From assembly GCA_017562135.1 (NCBI GenBank), contig QEYB01000158.1, forward strand, positions 620,001 to 684,000: a stretch of DNA of 64,000 nt. The letters are read 5' to 3'. Origin of the DNA: Dipylidium caninum. Taxonomy: Eukaryota > Platyhelminthes > Cestoda > Cyclophyllidea > Dipylidiidae. The number at the start of each line of letters is the position of its first letter. The stretch's first letter is position 1. Below are positions 1 through 12,300 of this stretch, piece after piece. The translations under genes and the position numbers were made by a program. Below the pieces are notes generated by a model. The model made no database searches. It was given only the letters and a program-made list of their open reading frames with translations, and was not told where the DNA came from.

Positions 1-528
1 TCGGGCCAAGGTCTTGCAATCAATCCGCAATGTCCAAGAAGATCTAGATAACGAACAATTTAGTTACATCACATATCAGGACCTGCTTAATGTTTTTCAT
101 GATCGCACTTTAGTGGTGATTCGCGCGCCTGATGGTACACTACTCGACGCACCTATTCCCGAAAGTGGTATGGATCAATCTACCCATTCTCTGTTCGCCA
201 TGAAGCGCTCCCACAAAACTGCACCCGAATACCAAATTCATTTAAAAAGTCCCTCTACAGCTATCGAGGCGCTGCTTGTAAATCAGGAAGACAGCCAAAA
301 CAGAACTCGCGTTATCCCTGCTGGGCAATCGAATCTCGACCTCAGGCGACCTGGTAGCAATCGACAAGGTAAGTCACACCGTCGTATTTCACCTTATCTA
401 TTTCAGAAGAGGTCGGCGCTCCTAACCTTCTATTCCCTCTCAGTCCGCCACCGGACGCTCAAGATTTTACCTGTAATTTAGAGGAGAATGAGGCTATCTC
501 GGATCTCTTTGATGTGACTAGTTCCTAA
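1..528 (+). CDS. E2F4/5-like transcription factor, C-terminal part (5' end outside window)
   Basis: Two exons are seen: 1–368 (open at the left edge, frame starting at base 2) and 407–528, joined across a 38-nt GT–AG intron in phase 1. The first exon reads as the end of the E2F coiled coil plus the marked-box domain: a YITYQDL segment, then TLVVIRAPDGTLL, then YQIHLKS and ALLVN. The second exon ends in an acidic tail with DLFDVTSS before TAA, matching the pocket-protein (Rb/p107/p130) binding motif at the end of E2F4/E2F5. Family knowledge says such factors pair with DP and regulate cell-cycle promoters in the nucleus. About 18–20 extra residues sit between PIPES and YQIHLKS compared with vertebrate E2F4/5. 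The DNA-binding and dimerisation domains lie outside the window. The E2F assignment is strong; the 4/5 subtype is inferred from the tail. Confidence 0.88.
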
Positions 529-548
529 CTTACTTTTTTATACATTTA

Positions 549-554
549 AATAAA
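549..554 (+). terminator. poly(A) signal AATAAA of the E2F gene
   Basis: A canonical AATAAA lies about 20 bases after the E2F stop codon, on the same strand. Confidence 0.6.
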
Positions 555-3500
555 CCTCAACAACATGCATGTATATTAATGTCGTATATTGTTAGAGAAG
601 TAGCGACAAGAGGGATTCAAGCGCCTTTAATACTGTATAGGGGGTTGTTGGGTAGGGAGAATGCGGAAGCGCCTCTTCAGCGTAACACGTTGCTCGGAGT
701 ACTTATCGTCCGGAGAGTATCGCGCCGGGTGAGCCGACTGCGTTGGTTTCCCCTCGGGATCAAAAACTGCAATAAGAATGTTGCACATTATGTGGGGTTC
801 AGTAAACTTTGTTTGGGGGTGGTGCGACCATCGTGATTAGTGTATCCGGTCAGGTAGGTCCTGACAACCCTCTCAATAGTGCTTGAGGAGTGATGCGTTA
901 TCTGGTCAGAAGGGCCTACTCCTTGGCTTTGAGGGCAGTGTTCCGGTGACAGTGAGGAAATCGGCCCATGCATCGGATGTAACACACACAATGGTGACAG
1001 GGACTCGGTGGTCTATTGGTCCTTGCATGGTAGCACAAAAACGAAAAGTGCTCTACGACTGCCGTTGGCGTTAGTTACGCAAGTTAACATGCTGGCGCAT
1101 CCATTCGCCACCATGTGACAGATTTTATTAGTTTATTCGATGTGCTCAAGCAATGCTCAATTAGAAAGTCAGTGCAAACCTTCATCGTGTACACTCTGTG
1201 TCCATTTTCATCCAAGTAACAGCGAAGCAGCATCGTTGACTCTGGGACGACCAATCAACACGAGTTCGTTCGAATCGGGTAATTCAAACAAATGTGTAAA
1301 TATTTCACGATTTACTGTTAGAGAAACCCAAAGCTCAACAACACAACGTGCCAAACCTGCCTAGATTTATTAATTTAAAATTGTATTGGTGGCGTTACAG
1401 GCTTTTTGGTGCGCATTACACATTGCAAACTTAAAACATCCATGATGCACGGCCGCTGAGAACTGTTGCATATGTTTTATCGCCAATAACCTTTCCATTG
1501 ATAAAGGCGAACTAAATCAGGTCTTTTTCACTGGATACTGCTTGTAGGAGCCCAACTCTGCCTATGTTATATATTTGCATTGTATATATTTGCCTATAAC
1601 TTTGACTACCGACCCTAATAATCATAAAGTTCGCGGTAACTTCTGCCTCACTGTCTCGTCGTCTGTCCCACTCTGGTGTACGATAAAATGCCTGACCAAC
1701 AAAAAAGGGTTTGTCGTCGCATAGAATCGCAAAACAATTCATCCCCCCCCCCTCCAATAACCTAAGTTTCCGGTTAATTTTTACAATGAAATTTCAAATG
1801 AGCGACCCCATGATATATTAAACAATTCGCACATATCCAAATATTTAGGATGCGTTAGTGGATTATTCTTAATTTAATAGGACGATTGCAACATATGCGG
1901 CTGTCTTGCCGGTCTTAGCAGCTAAGGGAAGAATGTGGACATCAGTATGATTCGCAAGTTGTAAATCGAAAGCGCAGACTTTAATTGTCACTTGAACAGT
2001 TAATTCTTCCTTCTAATGAGGTAAGCACAGCATTTTCAAATTGAGTCAAAATCAACAATTCACAATGTAGTCAGGATGTGGAAAATTCTAGGAGGGGCCA
2101 AATGTTTACTTTAGCTCTCTCCTAGGTACTGGCGGATTAGGTGTTTGAAATCCTGGTGAACGACTAAACTTCTCTTTTTAAACTGTAGTCAACGGTAATT
2201 CAATGTCGACTTTTAGTCGGCGAACAACTGCGAAGTGGTTTAATCATACTCAACTTGTGATTCTGGTTCTCATATCGTACAGTATTTCAAAATAATCCTG
2301 CCCATTCTTGACTTCACCTCCAACGCTCTAAATTCACTCCTACCTGTTACCTCTTGTTTTACGTCTTTCCTGGTAACAAGATGAATATGTTTTCGGTAGA
2401 TTCGTAGGCCTTATCCGCCCGCGTATATTCTCCCGCACTGGTGTAGCCTGATGCTCGTCCTTGTGATGCTCGTCCTTGTGACTGACGGAGTTCCCCGCCT
2501 CAGGGTAAAGCTACTGAATCTAACTTCCTGAAATGAACCAGACTCGCATAGAGATCGCTTTAGAGTATCGAGAAGACGCTATTTATTCTCTTTTCTCAAC
2601 TGCGTTCCTCATAATGGGCCAATTTTCGAGTGTGGGACTAAAGCGAATTTGGTACTTTTTCAACAGTCTCCAGAGTTTGACAGAGGGAAAGAGAGGACCG
2701 AGGTTGTGTTTTGAGCACTATGGGCGACTAGTGAAGTGAAGCTGTCTGATTGTGCATATAATAGGTGGAAAAAGGAGATGAGATAAGACAATTGCTTCCA
2801 CTGCCACGGGTCCAACCACCTCGCCATTTAAGCTCTCTCAAATCATAACTAGCATGGCGGAAGTCCGACATCCGCCCGGATGATCCTCGATAGATTTTGG
2901 ATTCCCAAAAGATTTGACACTTCTTTGGGGAGACATCGTCCGTCTACGCAAAGCAATAGCAATCGAGACTACCTCTTCGAGGACAAAGACAAATTTCAAA
3001 AAGACTACACTTTGGAGTGGGGGCACGCTTATTACAGTTTGTGGCAAGATTAAACCTGAGGAAATTGCAGCCCACCCGATTTATGAGGCCTACGTCTGCA
3101 CCCATTCAAGAATGATTTAACCGAACAGTTATGCGGAAACAACACGCACATTGAGGTAATAACAGCGATGGTATTGCGGCGAGGAAAGGGAGATTACAAG
3201 CGCGATTAGAGACAAGAATCGGCACTCCAATTCTCACTTTTCCCCTCACTTTCCAAAGCGCTGACGTAAGGCGTCATCGAAGACTCTGGAACAATTGAAC
3301 ACGGGCAACTATGTGGTTAACTCACTTCCTTTCCGTTGCTATGCTTGCCCCGCCCGCTATGACAATAGTATTCACAGAAAATCTCCGATTGGAGAGTTGC
3401 CGTGGATGAAAGGGTGGGTGGCAGCACCCGATCAGGCACAGCGTCAACTTGCCTGATTGTAAAAATGGAGAGCGAGAACGAAGGGAAGCACTTTCGCCCA

Positions 3501-5763
3501 TTGAACAATACGAAAAGATCCACCATAAAATTTACAGACACTTGGAAGACAGAAAAAGGGATGGACAGTCACACGCCGTCTTCAGGAAAGAAAGCTCACC
3601 TTCACCTAATGTGCGAGAATTCAACGGAGTCTTGACGAAGTGGATTCAGGAAACAAGCGCTCATTCAGCGGTTCGGATGGAGGGTAGACAGGCAATGGGA
3701 AAATCGCTTTTAGTGACATATCGGAGGGAGTTACGCCACTCCCAAGGACGTTGAACGGAGGCGCTCGACAACAAAGTTCCAATGGCATTCGCGTCGTAAT
3801 TGGGAACTACTCCTGATTTCCTGCTTTCTCATTATTCGTTGAGCATCGCAGAAAGAATGAATGTCCAATGGAAGCATATATGGTTGCCTGTTGTCATTTT
3901 ATGCTTGATTTTCTTATGGTGAAACAGAATTTTCACTCTCCATCCGCATCCGCCAAATGGAAACAGTTACGGCGGATTTCGAGGTCATTATTCCTCACAG
4001 ATTTTTTATACATAATCGTAAACGGTGACGATGCCCATGAAAGTAGTGTTCGCGTGTATGAACTAGAAAAGGGAAGAGTAGGGTGAACAAGGAATGCAGC
4101 AGATGGCGATGTTTCCTTCAGTGGGGAGAGTGTGAATGCGAACTTCCAGATAACATCTAGAGGAAAGCGCCAGTCCTATTACCGACTGGATTGGCCATCC
4201 TTTAGGCTTAAACTTGCACGAGTGGAGGTAAAACAACATAACCCACTAGTGCCGCAGGCAAGCTAGGAGTCAATAGCTTGCCTGAGGGAACCAGAATTTA
4301 CCTTCGGGTCACGAAACACTAATCCCTTAGAGAATATCCAATGGAATAGCCACGGCTCTATAGTGGTACAATTATCTCGTAAAGTTGATCTAATTGCAAA
4401 TTCAAAGTGAAAACAGGCCAAAGACGAAACGCTACTACCACTCTTCATGGGACATCCGTGACATGCAAAGTCAACACGCGAACTTGAAAATGCCGTTTAT
4501 ATCAAAAGCGTGACTATGTCAATACGCGATCCTTAGAGTGACATTTCAACTTCGATGACGAGTGGACGATAACAATTACTTTTCTAAGTGCAAAACTACC
4601 GCAAGTATAATATGCGTAAATTCAAGGGATTTGAATTGCTAAAGCCGGAGATTTGGAAAATTCGCTTATTAGGAAGAGGAAATCGCTTTGGATGGGACGA
4701 CACGACGAACGTCTTCTGGAGGAGTGCGGAAACACGAGCCTGCCAGGCAGTAGTGAAGCGACATCTCACGCGGGCTTGAGACGTGACCAACCATATGACT
4801 CAAGGTCGTCCCGCCAGTACGATTCAAACAACAAATTTGGGTTATCAAAACTTCGATACAAATACTAATAGGTATAGGTAGCTGGCATTCTTAGACCACA
4901 TACACCTTTGTTAAGTGATTTAATTACAGTGGTACTTCCAAGACAATTGCTAAGTGATTCCATGATAGTAAAAAATTTCTCAAAGGTTCTTTCCTTTGTT
5001 GAACCAGGATTATGCCGCATAAGTTACTACAATCGATATCCTTGTTAAGCCTTTAGGCAACGCAAAATTTCCATGTGCTCTCTATGCAACGTAAAACAAA
5101 TTCAGTCGAAAATGAATTTTCTTCAGGTCACTGTGTCCCCCGTTTGTGGTTAACTTAGTCTCAATTTGGAGACACCACATACCATGACACGTTTCACAAT
5201 TTGAACGGACTGGCACTAGTTCAAATTCAGTGATTCCAGGGGGTTGGATTGACCCTGATGGATGACAAATGCATTATCTAAAATTAAATCTAAGTTAGTG
5301 GTCCCAGCGTGATGCATGAGACAGTGAAACTTACGATTGTGAAAAGAGAGGTAGCCCTACCCTTTGCCAGAAGTCTATTTGAGACTTGGTAGTCTTTTCA
5401 TCGCCATCTTTTTGGCCATCCATTAATCCTTTTATCACTTATCCAAATATTAATTCAACTCAATTCCATGATCTTCTTCTGCCAGGATCTATGGCTCACC
5501 CAATTGCCATTCATTCATTAAGTTATTCCCCTCATTAGACTGTCTAGGTAGCTAGTTTGCTGATTCTTCTCTTATTTTATCAACATTGTCTTAATTAGGG
5601 CCAATCACAATTCTCTCCGCCCTGTGCATTAGACTGGCATGTCGGCAGAGAGAACGACGGAGAGAGGAAGAGGAAGACATAGTTATGAGATGAAGGGCAT
5701 AAAGAAGAAATCACCACACACACATGAAGAACGGAGGCGGAGGAGGATGAGATGGGGCTAAGG
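555..5763. other. Intergenic, no recognisable gene
   Basis: About 5.2 kb of mixed, mostly AT-rich sequence. The open frames here are under about 100 codons and none resembles a protein family I know. A short direct repeat of GTGATGCTCGTCCTT occurs at about 2462–2490. The last 150 bases (about 5640–5760) are strongly purine-rich on the + strand and would form the 3' UTR of the minus-strand gene that follows. Confidence 0.5.
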
Positions 5764-8700
5764 TTACGTTCCCTCCTCCGTAGGAGCATCTACCGAGTCC
5801 TGATTAACCCTCCGAATGTTGACAAGTCCGAAGTAGCTCTCCTCCGCCAAGTGCCAGACTCGGCACCGGTCGACGTACCAGAGGGCGAGCAGGGAGACAA
5901 CAGCCAGGAGGGTGCAGAGCAGGGGCAGCAGAACGCCGTAGGTCACGCTGGAGGCTCGATGGAATTTGTGCATTAGTGCCTCGTTTCCGTGCCCTGCGGA
6001 GGCGACGAAGCAGGGGAAGACAGGCCGTTTTGTAAGACGCCAACGGAACACTTGTATGGCGAAGGCATTCTCCTCCAACCGCTTCTGACAGGAGTGTGTC
6101 ACACACTAGGAGCGTCAACGAGTGCATTAGGCAGCAGACCAAACCGCGCTGTCAGCCGAGAAAGGCGAGTTCTCTCCGACTTACGCTCACAGCGCGCAAA
6201 TCGACCGACTGTCAGCCTTGTCACTCGCACTACCACGATAACACCTAACGACAAGGAGAGCGGGGAGGCAATGCGCCCTGTCAGAGGGGACACTGACGTC
6301 GTGACGTCGTGTAACGACATCCGAGCTGCGCGGACGCGTCACCCTCGACCGAGGAGGTCTCTATGGTTAACTTACGGCCGGTTCACGGGGAATACAGAGG
6401 AGAGTCGTCTGCAACGCGACAGCGAACCCTGAATGCCTCTTTAGCTGTTGATCCTCGGGCAAAGGAGCATGTGGATATGCAAAATATGCCCGATTTAGGT
6501 CTGAAAATTCCCATTTCCGGCCTTAAGGAGCACATTTTTGATGGCCACCGCTGGGGCTAACACTCGCCACTGGACTTTATCTCGTCGAATAAACGGAGCT
6601 GCTCGTTCAGCCGGCAGGCGGGAGCTGCATTCCTCCCCTCGACATCCATGGTTAATTAATTAGCCCACACAGTGTCCGATGGTTTCTTACTCCCGATTCA
6701 GTCTGGTCTGCGCCCACAACGCGTCAACAGACTGCTCGCGAATCCCGTAGTGTGAGGGAGGAGATCGGCTACCAGTGGGGCATTTCCTTGACCTTTACAA
6801 GGAAAGCCTTCGCTCTTCTCAGGGCGAAGCGTGGACTTTTCATTTCCCCCAGCCGTACAACCTTGTTTTTCCCCTTCCATTTTCAATTCTCTCCATTTGT
6901 CCTTCTTTGCCTAATTCTTCTGCCTCGGTTTTTAGCTCTCCACCATCTCCTCCGTCCACTGCAATGTCCACCTCATTCCACGGAAACGACATTATCTTCG
7001 GGAGGCAAAATACCATGGAGAACAGGCACTTGTGACTACCGTGTGGACCAGACACAGTTCAGACAAAGTCGGTGAGAGTGACGATAAGTCGTTTGGCGGC
7101 TCAGGAGACAGGTGAAGTGCCCCCGTATAGGGTCTCCTCATTCTTCATTTTTCCTCTCTCCGAGCGACTTATGCTGGACTCAGTTGGCGACGCAAGCAAT
7201 GACGCCATGAGGCGATCACTGGGTGGTCTGCCTTCCATTTTTTTCTAATGCAACTGTGGCGCCATAAAGTTTTGTGTTTTACTCACAATGAGGTTTTGTT
7301 TTCCTCTTGCCTGCAGTTTAAATTAATCGGGTTTATATTCTACTTATATTCGAATAAGTAGTATATCACCCGTTGGGGAGAGTGAGAAAATTAAACTGGA
7401 ATTACCCGCAATAATACCCGTGAAAACACTGAATTGCGCAGAAATGTGGTTAAGAATGAGATGCGAGCTGCACCCGCCGTCAATAAAAGCTGACACAGGA
7501 GGACCGAGGCTCCAGCAGATGGAAGATCATCTCCTCGTGGCTTTTTTGCTGACTGCCGACGATGTTAAAGTGATTGACGTGTGCATGGAGTAGAGTCTAA
7601 CCTCTTTTGTAAAGGCGAAAGATCAACTTATGCCCCTTAGCACTCTCTCCTTTCCTCCTTCCTTTCAGCCAACATGTAACTCACGAATCTTGTTCCCATC
7701 CGGGCCGCAGCCCGAGGCTGCGAGACGACTTTCTCGTGTCCACTCGTCGTTCAGGAAGAAGTGGGAATGACCACCCACCGTGTCCCCTCTTCCCACCCCA
7801 GCTGGTGGATATCGCCTCATTCCTTGCCCAGCGCTGTCATAACTTCCCGTCCACCCATTTCTCTTCCGGCTTGTCTAATTATTTTGACGCCGCCGACCAG
7901 CCGCTTTACCACTCGTTCAGGGGACACGCTATCCTCCACGCCATGGCTTACGTCACTTCAAAGACTAAAAGCTTCTACGTGGCCTTGTTGAGCGAGAAAT
8001 CTCACTTAAACAAGTGAAGAGTTTCTCTGATTTTGCGCTGATTGGCCACCTTCTGACCAATCAAAAACTTGCAGCGTCGACGTTTTGTTTGCCCATCTTA
8101 ACCTCGTGGATAAGCTCTTTCCAAAGAGAGTTGATCACCACGATTCGCAGAAACGCTTTGCTTAACAACAGAAAAATGCTCACTGAAGTGGAGGCCTTAG
8201 AGATTCCAGGCCTAATTCTTGCAAGGGTTTTTAAGGCGAGGACTGTCGGCGAAAATCAACGCTGACATTTCCTGCTCGCCCTTTCCGTCCGGCCGCGCTG
8301 GCCACACTCACCTGCAAAGTTGAGACAAACAGGGGCCCAGATAACGGCAGTAGACACCCTCTTGGTAGACGAGGCGATGTGGAGAGTGAATAAGGCCGCT
8401 GCGTGGAAATTCCACTGCGTGGGACCGGGAGACACCCTTAAATGTCCCGTGCATTCGCGCTCCCACACTCCTCCGGGGACTGGCGCGGGGTGTGGAAACG
8501 CGCAGGGTCGCCTACTCAAGCGTGGGTGCCGTAAATTCGCCGACATGCTCCACGGCCTCGACTGGGCCCCCGAAATCGCCTAATGCTCATTTGGAGGGAG
8601 AGGGGAGGGGGGGGGCGTAGGTGGCTTGGCCCGAGATTTTGCCCAAGCGACCGGCGTGGACGAGGACGCTTCCTCTTGTCTGATGCGTAGACACGAGGTC

Positions 8701-9368
8701 TTTCCACAGCCTCCTACCCTCGGGGAGGCAGAAGATTGCCCGCCACGAGAGGCGACCAGAGCGTGGCGCCCTCAACCGAGGGCTGCGGCGAGGCCTCGTG
8801 GCCATGCGTCCGGTTGGAGGAAGCTCCCACAGCCCCCAGCAAGCTGGGGAGGCGGAGACTGCGGCCGGGCGTGACCCCGCAGGTTCCCTCCCCCCCCCTC
8901 CGCGCCTGTGACGTGGGACAGTGAAGTTTTTCCCACTCTCGCGCGCTACAAGGTACGCCAGCGGACCAGAAGAGTCGCTCAGTGCGCACACCAACTCACC
9001 CTGTGCCTGCGATAGTGTTCGTGCGTCTCGATGGTGTCGAAGAGGGTTGCCGAGTAGTTGACGCGGTTGCGCTGGAAGAGGACGGTGACGCGGAGGCAGG
9101 GGAAGAGGGAGCGCTCGCGGGAGCAGCGATTCTCGCACTTGAGGATGGGACAGTTCTCCTCAATGGCCGCCACTTGGCACTCACTCTCCTCGAAGCCGTG
9201 CTCGTGCAGGTAGGGCAGCACGACGAGGTAGAGGATGATGACGCCAGTGAGGAGGGAGCAGGTGAGGAGAGTGGCGCAGAAGATGTACGCCGCCCGACGG
9301 AAGGTGGAGTTGTCGTGGGCTCGCACCAGACGCCGGATGGGAAGTGCCATGCCCGCCAACTGAGCCAC
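5764..9368 (-). CDS. KCNMB (CaKB)-like two-transmembrane ion-channel auxiliary subunit
   Basis: There are two minus-strand exons: 9368–9000 and 6084–5764. They join in phase 0 across a 2.9-kb intron (donor AGG/GTGAGT, acceptor CTCCTGTCAG/AAG), giving about 229 aa. The first Met is at 9368; a second Met six codons later is an alternative. Residues about 27–51 form membrane segment 1. An extracellular loop of about 115 aa follows, with EESEC, then CPILKCENRC, then LFPCLRVTV, an NYS glycosylation site, LFDTIET and VFPCF. Membrane segment 2 is at about residues 170–194, followed by a short cytoplasmic tail. Order, spacing and cysteines match vertebrate BK-channel beta subunits (for example a YPCLxVxV core and a Cys-Phe pair before the second span). 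Insect TipE proteins share this topology, so the partner channel could be BK or Nav. The fold family is well supported; the partner is inference. Confidence 0.78.
6085..8999 (-). other. Intron of the KCNMB-like gene
   Basis: This 2.9-kb intron has canonical GT–AG ends on the minus strand. It is GC-rich over its upstream third (about 8.2–9.0 kb) and AT-richer elsewhere. I see no nested gene. The open frames in it are short and unlike known proteins. Confidence 0.6.
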
Positions 9369-12300
9369 TTTGCGGGAGCTTCCAGGCCCGACTGGAGGAT
9401 TAATTACTTCCGGCGGGGCCAGAGGGGCCTGGGGGAGTCAGTGAGCCGGGGGGGAGAGATGGCGCAGCTGACAGTGATTGGAAGGAGGGCCTCCACACCT
9501 CGGACACTTGCTGGCCAAAAGGGAGAGGAAACTTGGAAGTCGCGCAAAAGGCCTGACAGCAGCTCGACTATCCGAGAGAGGAGGCGCGAACGGGCTCGCG
9601 GGTGTGACAGGAAGCCGGCCACAGTCCGAAGTAGAGAGAGCTTGAGCCTGACGCGCCACTCGGAGGCTCGGATGAAAGTGCCGAGATTTCGGAAGTGAAT
9701 TGAAACTCCACTGACACTGGTCCGTCCATGGAGGCACCCCGTGGAGAGTTTCGGCGGCCTTGTCGGAGCTGGACGAACGAGCCGAGTCTAGCGGAGCCAA
9801 CCTCGCGGCACCGTTTCCCACCGGTGGCCGAAGACAATGCCTCGATGCCCTCGTCTGGACCCCTCGCGTCGCCGTCCTCCAGTGGTCTGAGCGGCCGCCT
9901 AATGGAGCATTTCGCCCACCCACAGTTCAGCCGGAGAGTGGACGATATCACGAAAACCGCCACTTTGCCAAACACCAACACCCGCTAGACTGTCCAGTTC
10001 CATTCCGTGCCCTTTCCCTCCGTGGCCAGTCGGACACGCTGTCCACAGGCGGTCCGATGGCCGGGCGGAGTTAACCCGACGTCGGCCGCGTGTGCTGCGC
10101 CCCTCCTCGACGCGATGGACCTCTCGGAGAGGCTCGCAAACTCCCCGCGAAAACTTTATGCCTTTCCTCGCCGACCAGTTTGGCAACGCTTTTTGCCGCT
10201 GAAGGCGCCTCAAGAGTTTCCTTGGGACGTGGCCACCTTCGCGGGCAGTCCCAGGCAACTCGACTTCCCCTCCGTCGACAGTCTTCGCTACGCGAACGAC
10301 TGAGGACCATTTTGCGTTCGGTGGCGAGTACTTTTCTTGAACCGCCTCATTCCCCTTCCCCACCGCCTCTTTGGCGGTCTCAAGTGCGCTTTGTGACATC
10401 GCGGCGCCGCCAAAATGTTCCCAGGGGTGGCAGTGGGCGCGGTCCAAATTGCTCCCTCTCTCTCTCCTCCGATCAACAAAGCGCCCTCAAAGGCCCGTCC
10501 TCCCCCTCGCCTCCCCGTGAATAATGGACCCGGAGGGGCGGGGGCAGCCGAAGGGGACGTAGCTCCCGCCCCGTTGACACGGAGAGGAGGGAGGAGCGCG
10601 CGGGGGCGCGGATGGCGACCAACTCGCGTGCTCAAAGAAGCGCCTACCCCCCTGGAGGAAGGTGGTGGAGCTCGTCAGCCTCCCCCTAAGGCGCAGCTGG
10701 CCACGGGAGAGTCGAGCCAAGTGGGTCTTTCGGACGGCACTTCTCGCTCCACCAGCTCCGCCCGCGCGGCGTGCGGCCGTCGGCCAAGCCTGCGCAGCGG
10801 GCGCCCGATGCCCCGGACGGTGGACCCGGTGGGCGCAGGCGGCTCGATGAGCAGCTCGAGTTTTTGATCGTCTCATTGGTGGTAAAATTGACGGGAAAAC
10901 TTAAAGACGCTTCAGGCTTCAGCGCGAGTCTTTTCACGCCAAGGTAGAATTCACCCAGGCGTGGATGAAAGGCCGCGCTCCGGCCGATCTGCGCGAATCG
11001 ACAGTCACGCGATAAGCTCAAAGGCTGATTCCTGCCTTTACTGGCCTCGGTCACGTCCTCATTTTGCTAAAACACTCAAAGACGCGAAAGTAGGGCAAAC
11101 GAGAGCTCCCCGCTTCATCTCGTTATAAAAGAGGCACACAAAGAAGTTATTTCTTCAGTCGCCGGGGAAACATTCGAGCTCCACGGCTACCGGGGATCGC
11201 GAAGGCGCCGCCTCCTTCTCGCCTCGCCACTCGCCGCCCGCTGAGACGGTCTTCAGCTGGAGACGGACACCGGCTTGTCTGAACCGGCGCCAGAAGGCGT
11301 CAGCTGAAACACGACGACTGCGCGTAGCTTCACCTCGTCTTCCACCGAAGGCGGCGGGCGGATTGTCTGCGCTGTGCCACCACCAGACGGTGAGGTCTGC
11401 AGCCGTGGATCGCCTGGTTATTCCTGGTTCAGCACTCCCTAGGCGTCCGCGGACAGCCAGACCCACAGGCAGGAGTCGGGAGTTGCGGAGGATGCCACGC
11501 AGAGGCGGGGGGGGGGCGGGAGTTCCCGCTGCATCCCACGTCCGGAGGGCTCTCCCGCGGCCCCAAACATCGCGAGGTCGTTGTGAGCCCTCGGGCGCGC
11601 CGAGGAGAATCACTCGCGTCGCGACGAGTGGGTGGGGGCGTGGGGCGCGGGCAAAACCGCAGAAACTCCGCCCAGCCCCCAAGTGGGCGTGTCGGACCAC
11701 TTGGTTGATGGCTCTTCTCCGCCCCGCTCCCCACCACCCGCCACCCGCGCCCTTGCGCGCCCACAGGGGACGATGACGGGGAGGCTTGTGAGGACGACTC
11801 TTTAATCCACAGAGGGAGCAATTAGCGTCACGCCCACGAAGATGGGGAAACTGCGCAACAAACGGCGGAATGCGGAGAGAAAGTCCACGAGTTGTTGAAT
11901 ATTTACGGCCAAGGGTGGAGATTGTGTCGCGCCAAGGCGAAACAGGCCTCCGAAAGTCCACAACCGCCAACTCGTCTCCACGGACGCACAAACTTTCGGC
12001 GACGTCAGTCGGACGTTGTCTGACAGGTGGCGTCATAGCGTGGCGTGTGAAGGCGCAGCACAGGGCGGCCCGAACCCACGGAGGCCAGCGTGTCCGAGCC
12101 TCTCCCTCGCCTGTCTGCCTCGCCGCGTTGCGTTGAGCTGCGCCTCGCCGTGTGACGTCGAGTGGACTCGCCTACTTCACTGCGTTGGATGGGGACGTGG
12201 AATCCACTCGAGTAGCAGTGGTGCTTACATCGCTCAAGTGGCGCCGACGAGCAAAGTCCACTTTCCGCCTCGTCGGAACCTGAGCGAAGTGAAGAGGGCG

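Noticed and set aside
11155..12036. 293-codon open frame on the minus strand
   Set aside because: The longest frame in the window, but extremely Arg/Pro/Gly-rich with overlapping open frames on both strands, as expected from GC-rich sequence with few stops.
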